Below are positions 43,868 to 52,070 of a DNA stretch of 55,709 bases, piece after piece (position 1 is the stretch's first letter; every line of letters starts with the position of its first letter). The DNA comes from Candidatus Caenarcanales bacterium (GTDB lineage Bacteria; Cyanobacteriota; Vampirovibrionia; LMEP-6097). The notes under the pieces are model-generated. The model did no database searches. It was not told the origin of the DNA and saw only the letters and a list, made by a program, of their open reading frames with translations. Position numbers and translations under genes: made by a program. Location: NCBI GenBank assembly GCA_013216135.1, contig JABSOS010000020.1, forward strand, positions 1 through 55,709, written 5' to 3'.

Positions 43868-45225
43868 TATTTAGCCTCCTTGTAGTTGTAATCGAAACGG
43901 TTCACAGTGTTCACTTCAACTGGACTTAAAGATGAGCTGTGAATCATAGAGTAAGCCTTGAACTGAAGTTTTTCAGGTAAAGCCTCTATTAAGTTTTGTT
44001 TGAAATTCATTGCAGTCCAGATTCCTACAAATGGAAGCAACGCGAAGTACTGCCATACAGTTATCTGGTAAACATAATCTTGAACATCTTGCTTCAAGAG
44101 TAACTCAAATAAATGAATCATGTTTCCATAAAGGAAAGCCACTGCAAATGAAGAGAATAATGCCATCGCAAAAACGAAAGATGAACGTAAGTGCAGTGAC
44201 ACTGTATAAGCGACTTGAGCTAAACTCATGAATACGAACAGTAAAAGTATCGAACTACTACTGAACCACTCAAGAGCGATATGACTCTGTGAAACAAAGA
44301 TTTGTAAAGCAAAGTATGCAGTAACTAGTGAAAAAGCAAATCTAAAGATTTTAGACTTTAATGATAAAGGTACCTTCTTAATGTATTCCTTAGTAAGAGT
44401 TGAACCTGCTGCAAGGAAATGAAATGCTTTAAAGAAACCGTGCATACACAAGTGACTAATCGCTGCACTAAATAGACCTAAACCTACTTGAGCGATCATA
44501 AAGCCCATTTGTGAAATCGTAGAACAGACAAGCTTTGCTTTAACAGTGTTTTGAGTAAATGACCAAAGACTTGCGATGAAAGCACTAATGATTCCAGCAA
44601 AGAAAACAGTAGTCATAAAGCCAGTGTCAGAACTAATTAGTGGATTAAATCTCACAAGTAAGAAACCACCACCATTAACTAAACCAGCGTGCATAAGAGC
44701 TGAGACTGGAGTCGGTGAGTTCATCGAAGATAAAAGCCATTTATGGAATGGGATTTGTGAACACTGCGCTAAAGCCGCTATTAAAAGAGATACGAAAGCT
44801 AAAATTGATAAGTTTTTAGGCATAGTCCCTAAACCTTGAACAATTTCAGTAATAGTAAATGTCTCTAACGAGTAGTAGCAGATTCCAGCAAATGCAAGTA
44901 AAGCTACAGCACCTAAACTAAAATAGCCTAAAGCCATTCCACCTGCTTCTTTAGCAGCACCCCAAACTTTCTTATGAACCATAAGCTGAGATAAGAAGTA
45001 ATTGCTAAGGAAGAAAAATCCAATAAAAACTAAAATGTTATTTGATAACAACATTAACCACGTAAAGCTAAGTAAAGCACCTAGCTTGATGTAAAATGCA
45101 CCCTGCTTCTGGTCACCATGCAAATAGTTTTTTGCATATTGAACGACTATCACAGCAACAATAGCAACTAAAGCGCTGATAGTTATAGCAAGAGTGTCAA
45201 AAAGAAATAATGATCCTAAATTCAT
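43867..45225 (-). CDS. dabB: DabB, membrane subunit of the DAB pump (NuoL/MrpA-like)
   Basis: 452 residues with about 12-13 membrane segments, related to the antiporter subunits of complex I. The conserved proton-path helices are seen: PFHKWLLSSMNSPTPVSAL followed by HAGLVNGGGFLLVRF, and KLVCSTISQMGFMIAQVGLG and HLCMHGFFKAFHFLAAGS. Shorter at the C-terminus than NuoL, as DabB proteins are. A strong Shine-Dalgarno AGGAGG precedes the ATG at 45225. First gene of the dabB-dabA-PII operon. Confidence 0.92.
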   Translation of the reverse strand: MNLGSLFLFDTLAITISALVAIVAVIVVQYAKNYLHGDQKQGAFYIKLGALLSFTWLMLLSNNILVFIGFFFLSNYFLSQLMVHKKVWGAAKEAGGMALGYFSLGAVALLAFAGICYYSLETFTITEIVQGLGTMPKNLSILAFVSLLIAALAQCSQIPFHKWLLSSMNSPTPVSALMHAGLVNGGGFLLVRFNPLISSDTGFMTTVFFAGIISAFIASLWSFTQNTVKAKLVCSTISQMGFMIAQVGLGLFSAAISHLCMHGFFKAFHFLAAGSTLTKEYIKKVPLSLKSKIFRFAFSLVTAYFALQIFVSQSHIALEWFSSSSILLLFVFMSLAQVAYTVSLHLRSSFVFAMALFSSFAVAFLYGNMIHLFELLLKQDVQDYVYQITVWQYFALLPFVGIWTAMNFKQNLIEALPEKLQFKAYSMIHSSSLSPVEVNTVNRFDYNYKEAK

Positions 45226-45284
45226 ATGTATTGCCTCCTAATTAACTATTGATAAATATAGTTAATATTTAGTTATAAGTAAAG

Positions 45285-45314
45285 TTAATAATTTAAATAA
45301 GCACCATTAGTCAA
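45285..45314 (-). promoter_or_regulatory. Predicted promoter of the dab operon
   Basis: On the minus strand TTGACT (45314-45309) is followed after 18 bases by TATTAA (45290-45285), about 60 bp upstream of the dabB start. No obvious operator dyad was found around it. Confidence 0.5.
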
Positions 45315-45410
45315 GCTAATAACTCGGTCCTGGCTTGATATAAGTAGTGTAAAGCTAAGAAAAACCTTAGACAAATTTCAGATAAGATTTAAGCAAAGTT
45401 AGCTTTGAGT

Positions 45411-46130
45411 TTATGGTTCAAGAATTTTCTTCTTTCTTCTTGCCATGATATTAAGCACTTCAACAAATAATGAAAATGCCATACTGAAATAGATATATTC
45501 TTTCGGTAAATGGAAGCCAAAGCTTTCAGCTACAAGTAAAACACCGATCATCATCACAAAAGACAAAGCAAGCATTTTTAATGATGGATGAGTCTCAATA
45601 AAATTAGCAATTATCCCAGAAGAAGCAATCATAACTATCATCGCAAGCGTCATTGCAGCAACAATAATCCAAATATTTTCAACAATTCCTACAGCTGTTA
45701 TCACTGAATCAAAAGAGAAAACTAAGTCAATTAAAACAACTTGCATAATAACCTTAGAGAAGCCACCACCGAATTGTTTGAGCTCCGCTTCTTTTTCACC
45801 AGTAACTTCATGGTGAATACTATCAGTAGCTTTATAAATAAGAAAAATTCCCCCTAGTAGAAGTAAAACACCTTTACCAGATAAACCATGCCCAAATAGA
45901 TTTACAAGTGGTTCATTCAAACCAATTATCCACGCAACGCTAAAGAGCATGAAGATACGCATAATTAACGCAAGAGTCAAACCGACTACACGAGCACGCT
46001 CCCTCAATTCCTCAGGTAAGTTGCCGCAAACTAAAGCTATAAAAACTACATTATCTATGCCAAGTACTATTTCTAGAGTAGAAAGAGAAAGGAAGCTAAT
46101 TAGAAGAGAAGAGTTTGATAGAATTTCCAT
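45411..46130 (-). CDS. TerC-family integral membrane protein
   Basis: 239 residues, seven or so membrane helices. Family motifs: EIVLGIDNVVFIALV in helix 1 (Asp/Asn), and LIDLVFSFDSVITAVG in the middle, the two acidic sites thought to bind metal. TerC/Alx proteins are linked to manganese export, exoenzyme metalation and tellurite resistance; which applies here is unknown. It lies between the dab operon and the receiver genes, all on the same strand, with 59 bp to the receiver gene and 185 bp to dabB. Confidence 0.9.
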   Translation of the reverse strand: MEILSNSSLLISFLSLSTLEIVLGIDNVVFIALVCGNLPEELRERARVVGLTLALIMRIFMLFSVAWIIGLNEPLVNLFGHGLSGKGVLLLLGGIFLIYKATDSIHHEVTGEKEAELKQFGGGFSKVIMQVVLIDLVFSFDSVITAVGIVENIWIIVAAMTLAMIVMIASSGIIANFIETHPSLKMLALSFVMMIGVLLVAESFGFHLPKEYIYFSMAFSLFVEVLNIMARRKKKILEP

Positions 46131-46189
46131 GCTTTTAAATTCTATCTTTTTTGAAACTTTTTAGAGAACTTTCTCTTTAATTTTGGCGA

Positions 46190-46633
46190 CTAACAATCAC
46201 CTAAAGGTTGCTTATTAGATAAAGCAACAGTATCTAACCAATAATTCTTAAATTCTCTAACAGTTTCAATATATTCTTTTCTATCTATACTTTTATGTAA
46301 ATAAGCTGAGGCTAAAGATTTATACGCTTCTCTAATATCTTCTGGATTCTGCGAGCAGCTTAAAATGATTACAGGGATATACGCAAACTTTGTATTAGCT
46401 TTTAGTTCTTGTAACAGTTCAAGACCATTTTTTTTCGGTAAATTCAAATCTAACAGTATTAAAGAAGGTCCATGATTTTCTAGGTCATCAATTGAATTTA
46501 AAAAACTTAAACCAGCATCTGCGTCAAAAGCAACGTTAAGCTTCAAATCTATACCTACTTCACGAAATGTACGCTTCGTTAACTCTACATCAGCAACATT
46601 ATCTTCTATTAATAGTATATTAGCTGAGCACAT
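46190..46633 (-). CDS. Single-domain response regulator (Rcp/CheY-like)
   Basis: 147 residues, one receiver domain. Acidic pocket EDN near the N-terminus, phosphorylation Asp in LILLDLNLPKKNG, Ser in place of the usual Thr in VIILSCSQNP, and the conserved Lys in YLHKSI. This shape (Rcp1-like, no output domain) is typical of regulators that accept phosphate from phytochrome-type or hybrid kinases. The start overlaps the previous receiver gene by 14 bases, so the two are translationally coupled. Stop TAG. Confidence 0.92.
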   Translation of the reverse strand: MCSANILLIEDNVADVELTKRTFREVGIDLKLNVAFDADAGLSFLNSIDDLENHGPSLILLDLNLPKKNGLELLQELKANTKFAYIPVIILSCSQNPEDIREAYKSLASAYLHKSIDRKEYIETVREFKNYWLDTVALSNKQPLGDC

Positions 46634-47057
46634 AAGTCTTACTTACTCCCGACCAAAATTTTATAACTTTCGTTAACATCTCCGTGTAATCCTTTATTTT
46701 AACGGGCTTGATAATATAACCATTTGCACCTAAGCTATAACTTTTCTTAATATCAGCTGGATTATCAGAGCCAGATAAAGTAATTATAGGTACTTGGCTA
46801 AAAGTATAAATTGACTTTAACTTTTCCAATAACTCAAGACCTGTTAATTTCGGCATATTAATATCTAAAAAGATTATATCGATTCTTTCTTCTTTAATTA
46901 GATAAGCTTTTTTTTCATGATATTCTGTCAGAAAATCCAGTGCTAATATTGGATCTTCAAAACTTAGTATTTTGTCGACTAGGTTAGAGCCTTTTAATGA
47001 TGATTCAAAAATAAATCGATCAACTTCTTCATCATCAATAACTAAAATATTAGCCAT
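46620..47057 (-). CDS. Single-domain response regulator (CheY-like)
   Basis: 145 residues. Receiver motifs: ILVIDDEEVDRF, Asp in IIFLDINMPKLTG, Thr/Ser in IITLSGS and Lys in YIIKPVK. No output domain. It lies 15 bp after the large CheB-CheR-kinase gene and overlaps the next receiver, so the four genes form one signalling operon. Confidence 0.93.
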   Translation of the reverse strand: MANILVIDDEEVDRFIFESSLKGSNLVDKILSFEDPILALDFLTEYHEKKAYLIKEERIDIIFLDINMPKLTGLELLEKLKSIYTFSQVPIITLSGSDNPADIKKSYSLGANGYIIKPVKIKDYTEMLTKVIKFWSGVSKTYVLS

Positions 47058-47072
47058 ATATTAAACACTCCA

Positions 47073-50000
47073 TTAACTCTCTAATACTTTATGAACATAG
47101 TCCTTAGGAATTGTGAAGTAAAAAGTAGCCCCTTTATCCAATTCAGACTCAACCCAAATATCACCACCATGATGATTAACTATTTTCTTACAAATTGATA
47201 AACCAATACCATTACCTTCATATTTACTTGTACTATTAAGTCTTTGAAATATTTGAAATATTCTATCTTTGTATTTAGGCTCTATACCGATACCATTATC
47301 CTTAAATGATACTTTCCATTCCTGCTCATCTTCTATAACATCAATAACTATCTCAAGCTTACGCTCAGAGCTTCTGAACTTAATAGCGTTTTCAAAAAGA
47401 TTTTGAATAATTTTCTCTATATAAACCTTATTAGCTTTAATTACAGGAAGCTTATCAAAAGCAACAGACGCTTCGACTTCCTTAATACTTTCAGAAAGCA
47501 TCTCAACGATACAATTAACTGAATCATTAAGATCTAAATCTTGAACTTCGACATTTTGTTTACCTATCTTTGAAAAATACAGTAAGCTCTTAATCTGCTT
47601 CTGCATTCTCTCGGCACCAGCATCAATATAGCCAGCCCAAACTTCACCCTGCTGATCAACTTTATCTTTATAAGTATCAAGGAATAAGTTTAAGTAAGAA
47701 CGTATATGCCTCAATGGTGCTTGCATATCATGCGAAGCCATGTGAGCAAATTGCTGTAACTCAGTATTAGACTCTAAAAGCATTTCTTGAGTCTTCTTAA
47801 GTTCTGTAATATCAGTATGTGTTCCAACAATTCTGTTAATTTTACCCTCAGAATTTTTCAAACCAACACCTCTACAAATCACCCACACAGTAGAGTCATC
47901 ACGATGCTTGTATCTAACCTCCTGAATATAAGGGAACTCACCATCAGTCTGAATATGTTTCTCAGCATTCTTAATAGAAAGATCAAGATCCTCAGGATAT
48001 ATTAAACTCTTCCAAGACTCTGGAGAATTCTCTAGTTCATGGTCTTGATAACCGAACATTTCCTTAAATTTAGGACTAATGTATTCAGTATCTTTTTCAA
48101 TTTCCCAATCCCAGTAACCATCATTGACAGTTTCCATAATAAAACGCAATCTTTTTTCACTTTCTACTAATTCTTCTTGAGCAAGCTTAAGTTGATTAAT
48201 GTTAATGAAGGTAACAGTAACCCCTTCTACAGAATTAAGGTTAGAGATGTAAGGTAAAGCCCTCATCAGGAACCAGGTTCCATCATTCTTACGCACTTCC
48301 TCCTCTATCATCTGCCCTGATTCTAGAACTACATCAAGGTTTTGTAACAGGTTTTGATCCTCTACATTATGAGCGATATGGAATATAGGTCTACCAATAT
48401 CCTGTGGTAAAAGATTAAACAAATCAGTTACAGATGGGGTAAATTTTCTAACATTCAGAGTCTCATCTAGAAATATAGTTCCGACCTTAGTACTATTTAA
48501 AAGGTTAGTAATATCATCATTTAACTGAATTAATTCTTCAATTTTATTCTGATATTCAGAGTTTACGGTATAGAGTTCTTCGTTCGTACTGTGCAGCTCT
48601 TCATTAGTACTCTGCAATTCTTCGTTAGAAGCTTGCAATTCTTCATTAGCAGCTTGAAGCTCTTCATTACTAGTCTCTAATTCTTCTATCGTCGTCTGTA
48701 AGTACTCTTTAGTATAAGCAAGTTCATTACGCAAAGAATTCAATTCATCTTTAGAGATGGTCTTATAATTGACAGATTCTTGATCATCAGCTTTTGCTTC
48801 AAAGATTTCCTTACTCTCAATAGTTACAATAAAAAATCTTTCACCATTATCATATACTGGTAAAGGTTCTACAGTGATAGTTAAATCTTCTTGCTTAGAG
48901 TCAGGGAGATTCAAATTCACATCTGTGTAACGAATAGTTTTCTTTTCACTATATGCACGCTGTAATACAGCTGAGATAGGAGCTTTCAAGTCATCCAATA
49001 CTAAATTAGGTAACTCCAAACTAACTCGACCTTTCACTACCTGCAAATACTTATCAGCATCACCAAATGTATGAATCAACTCCTCTCTAGAATTAACGAT
49101 AAAGGAATCTGGAATATATATCCCCAGGAGTGAGTCATAGAGAGAAAACAAATCTCTTTCAGAGCCTCTATAATTCACAGGAAAACTTGGAACGTTAATC
49201 TTTGCCGAAGGCAATGCTGAATTAGTCTCTAACATGGATGGATTAGGCAAACGTAGATTAATAGGGAATCTTATATCATGAGTTTTTTTGAATATTTTCC
49301 ATTTAGGGTTAATCGATTCAAAATCTTTTTCAAGATCGCCTAAGTGCTCACTAGATCCTAAAAAAAGATAGCCCTCTGACTTTAAGCCAAAGTGTAACAT
49401 CGAAATCACCTTTTTCTGCACTGCGGACTTAAGATATATTAGGAAATTACGATTAGTTATCAGATCCATTCTAGTAAAAGGAGGATCGTTTACTAAATTA
49501 TGAGGTGCAAAAACAATTTTCTGCCTTAAAGAGGTGTTAACTTGATAATAAATTCCTTTACGTTGAAAATATCTTTCTAATCTTTCGGGACTAATTTTAG
49601 TGACAGCATTTTCACAATAGATACCTCTACCAGCTTTATTTAGAGACTCTTTATGAATATCAGTAGCAAAAATCTTAAAATCTCTGTTTAGGTTATTTTC
49701 ACGAATATATTCATCGATAAGTATAGCTATACTATATGCTTCTTCACCGGTAGCACAAGCAGAAACCCAAACTCTAATTTCTCCATTACTTTTAGGATTA
49801 TTAAATAATTTCGGGATAACTTCTTCTTCTATAGCTTTAAAAGCCTCTATATCTCTAAAAAATTCAGTCACCTCAATTAACAAATCATGATAGAGTGCAT
49901 CAAGTTCATAAATATCACTATTTAATAAAGTCAAATACTCTTCTATACTATTAAAGTTTTTCAATGCAATTCGTCTTTCCAGGCGGCGAATAATAGTAGA

Positions 50001-50726
50001 TGGTTTATAAAAAGAAAAATCAATATCATAGGCATGTAAAAGTAAAGTAAAGATATCCTTCAACTCTTGCATATAACCAAAGCTAGAATCAAGACAGAGC
50101 TCTTGCCCATTAATATTCTTAGAAATTAATTTTTCTAATAAGTCTGGTATTTCTTTGGGGCTAGAAACTTGGTTAACAACTCCTGTCTCAACTGCCATAT
50201 TAGGCATACCATCAAATTTTGCAGTACTTGGCTCCTGAACAAAAACCAGACCACCATATTTACTGATTTCATTAATACCTCTAGAACCATCACTTCCAGT
50301 CCCAGAAAGAATAATACCTACTGCTCTTGGACCTTGGTCTCTAGCAAGAGAATTAAAGAAAGTATCTACAGGAAGAGATAATGCGCTAGAACTTTCTTTT
50401 TCTGATAGATAAAGCTTACCATCAGAAATAATCATTTCATTATTAGGTGGAATTAAATAAACAACATTAGCTTCAACTTTAGTCTCATCCTCTACTACTT
50501 TAATAGCCATAGACGTATGTCTTGCAAGAATTTCATCCATCAAACTTTTAAAATGAGGAGATAAGTGTTGGATAATAACAAATGCAAATCCTGAAACAGG
50601 ATTCATCTCACTAAAAAACTGTTCTAATGCTTCAAGCCCTCCAGCAGACGCACCAATTCCAACTATCGCGACTGGAGACTTTGGAGCATCTTTTTTCTGA
50701 ACTTCTTTAATTTCACTTCCTGACAT
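47073..50726 (-). CDS. CheB-CheR-PAS sensor histidine kinase fusion
   Basis: 1217 residues. Order: CheB methylesterase domain (about 15-200; VGIGASAGGLEALEQFF, VIIQHLSPHF, LSGTGSDGSRG), CheR methyltransferase (about 210-480; RRLERRIAL, VWVSACATGEEAYSIAI), a linker with a long heptad-like helix made of repeated EELxxxNEELxxxN units (about 660-730), PAS domains, then HisKA with H999 (MASHDMQAP) and HATPase (NLFENAIKF, DNGIGI, GNGIGLSICKKI). The CheB and CheR signatures look intact. Fusions of this type act outside classical chemotaxis, and the signal is unknown. It follows the receiver-kinase gene by 53 bp. Confidence 0.95.
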   Translation of the reverse strand: MSGSEIKEVQKKDAPKSPVAIVGIGASAGGLEALEQFFSEMNPVSGFAFVIIQHLSPHFKSLMDEILARHTSMAIKVVEDETKVEANVVYLIPPNNEMIISDGKLYLSEKESSSALSLPVDTFFNSLARDQGPRAVGIILSGTGSDGSRGINEISKYGGLVFVQEPSTAKFDGMPNMAVETGVVNQVSSPKEIPDLLEKLISKNINGQELCLDSSFGYMQELKDIFTLLLHAYDIDFSFYKPSTIIRRLERRIALKNFNSIEEYLTLLNSDIYELDALYHDLLIEVTEFFRDIEAFKAIEEEVIPKLFNNPKSNGEIRVWVSACATGEEAYSIAILIDEYIRENNLNRDFKIFATDIHKESLNKAGRGIYCENAVTKISPERLERYFQRKGIYYQVNTSLRQKIVFAPHNLVNDPPFTRMDLITNRNFLIYLKSAVQKKVISMLHFGLKSEGYLFLGSSEHLGDLEKDFESINPKWKIFKKTHDIRFPINLRLPNPSMLETNSALPSAKINVPSFPVNYRGSERDLFSLYDSLLGIYIPDSFIVNSREELIHTFGDADKYLQVVKGRVSLELPNLVLDDLKAPISAVLQRAYSEKKTIRYTDVNLNLPDSKQEDLTITVEPLPVYDNGERFFIVTIESKEIFEAKADDQESVNYKTISKDELNSLRNELAYTKEYLQTTIEELETSNEELQAANEELQASNEELQSTNEELHSTNEELYTVNSEYQNKIEELIQLNDDITNLLNSTKVGTIFLDETLNVRKFTPSVTDLFNLLPQDIGRPIFHIAHNVEDQNLLQNLDVVLESGQMIEEEVRKNDGTWFLMRALPYISNLNSVEGVTVTFININQLKLAQEELVESEKRLRFIMETVNDGYWDWEIEKDTEYISPKFKEMFGYQDHELENSPESWKSLIYPEDLDLSIKNAEKHIQTDGEFPYIQEVRYKHRDDSTVWVICRGVGLKNSEGKINRIVGTHTDITELKKTQEMLLESNTELQQFAHMASHDMQAPLRHIRSYLNLFLDTYKDKVDQQGEVWAGYIDAGAERMQKQIKSLLYFSKIGKQNVEVQDLDLNDSVNCIVEMLSESIKEVEASVAFDKLPVIKANKVYIEKIIQNLFENAIKFRSSERKLEIVIDVIEDEQEWKVSFKDNGIGIEPKYKDRIFQIFQRLNSTSKYEGNGIGLSICKKIVNHHGGDIWVESELDKGATFYFTIPKDYVHKVLES

Positions 50727-50779
50727 CTACTTAGCTGAATTATATCAAGCCTGTTTCAGCTTCATCAATAAATATAGAA

Positions 50780-52051
50780 TTACTCTGGTAAATATTCATC
50801 AGAAATCACATCAAGCTTTTCAGAATTGATACTAGGCAATTTTTGCATATGAGGTAGTTTTATTATAAATTCAGAGCCTACACCAGGCTCACTTATAACA
50901 TTTATAGAACCGTGGTGACCTTCAATGATTTTTTTAACACTTGCAAGTCCCATGCCTTCAGCATCGAGTTCACTACGCCCATTTAGTCTCTGAAATTGCT
51001 GAAAGATCTTATCTTTAAATTCTTCTTCAAAGCCTATACCATTATCAATAAAAGAAATTAGGTGCTCACCATTCGCCCCCGTGTTGTACTTTATCTTAAT
51101 TACAGGTGAAACGCGCTTTTTTCTATACTTAATAGCATTAGAAATTATATGTTGAAAAGCTTTTGAAATTTGATTACGATCAGCTGGAATTGTTATTCCA
51201 GGTGGAAATCCCTCACAAAATATAACTTTTGCAAAACTTTCGTTAAAAGCTTCCTCCATATCTAGAGTTACTTTGTATAAGCATTCTAATAAATCAACTT
51301 CCTTAAATTCCAGTTCATAATATGAAATTCTTGAATACTCCAGAAGCTTATCCAACAATTTTTGCATTTTTTGACTAGCAGAGCAGATGACTTCAACATA
51401 GTCCAATCCTTTACTACTAATATTATTTTCGTCAAGCGCTTTTAATTTATAACTAAAGGTTATTACTTTACGAATTGGCTCCTCTAAATCATGTGAAGCT
51501 AAATAAACTAACTCCTCAAGCTCCTTATCACTGATCTCAAGCTTAGCTAAATAATGATCAATCTCTTTCAACCTAGATTTTAGTTGTTTTTGTAATTTAT
51601 GCCTCTCTAAAGCATGTCCTATAGTCTTTGCAAGTAAGCTTGCTTGATACTCACCTTTAACTAAATAATCTTGAGCACCTTTTTCAACAGCTTTTATACA
51701 CAGGTTTGCGTCATCATAACCAGTTATAACTATCACAGGAGGAGTACTATCTTTCAGTTCATCCTGAAGCGTATCTAAAGCTTTAAGAGGATTATTCATA
51801 CATTCCTCGACACTCATATCATTTTCAAGAAAAAGGTCTAAAAAGACTAAGTCGTGATCTTCCTTCCTAAGCTTTTCTGTAGCATGAGATAAATTATCTG
51901 CAACACAAAAATCAAGCTTAGTATTTTTATAAAATAAATTATTGTTCATAGCCGAGCTAATACTGTGACTCAAAATCTCAGCATCGGCAAAACTATCTTC
52001 AACTAATAAAACTTTCAATGAGTCTCTCTTCCCAATATAGAATGCTAGCAT
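50780..52051 (-). CDS. Receiver domain-histidine kinase
   Basis: 423 residues. N-terminal receiver (LKVLLVEDSFADAEI, Asp in LVFLDLFL, VIVITGYDD, Lys in DYLVKGEY), a short coiled linker (about 150-180), HisKA with H187 (ASHDLEEPIRK), and HATPase (HIISNAIKYRKK, DNGIGFEEE, GMGLASVKKI). It likely receives phosphate or a signal from another kinase and acts as a relay. The first 11 codons are odd for this family; a TTG at about 52018 preceded by GAAGAGAG would give a more usual start. With the long start only 19 bp remain to the divergent phytochrome gene. Confidence 0.92.
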   Translation of the reverse strand: MLAFYIGKRDSLKVLLVEDSFADAEILSHSISSAMNNNLFYKNTKLDFCVADNLSHATEKLRKEDHDLVFLDLFLENDMSVEECMNNPLKALDTLQDELKDSTPPVIVITGYDDANLCIKAVEKGAQDYLVKGEYQASLLAKTIGHALERHKLQKQLKSRLKEIDHYLAKLEISDKELEELVYLASHDLEEPIRKVITFSYKLKALDENNISSKGLDYVEVICSASQKMQKLLDKLLEYSRISYYELEFKEVDLLECLYKVTLDMEEAFNESFAKVIFCEGFPPGITIPADRNQISKAFQHIISNAIKYRKKRVSPVIKIKYNTGANGEHLISFIDNGIGFEEEFKDKIFQQFQRLNGRSELDAEGMGLASVKKIIEGHHGSINVISEPGVGSEFIIKLPHMQKLPSINSEKLDVISDEYLPE

Positions 52052-52070
52052 ATGTATTAAGGATTTTTTT

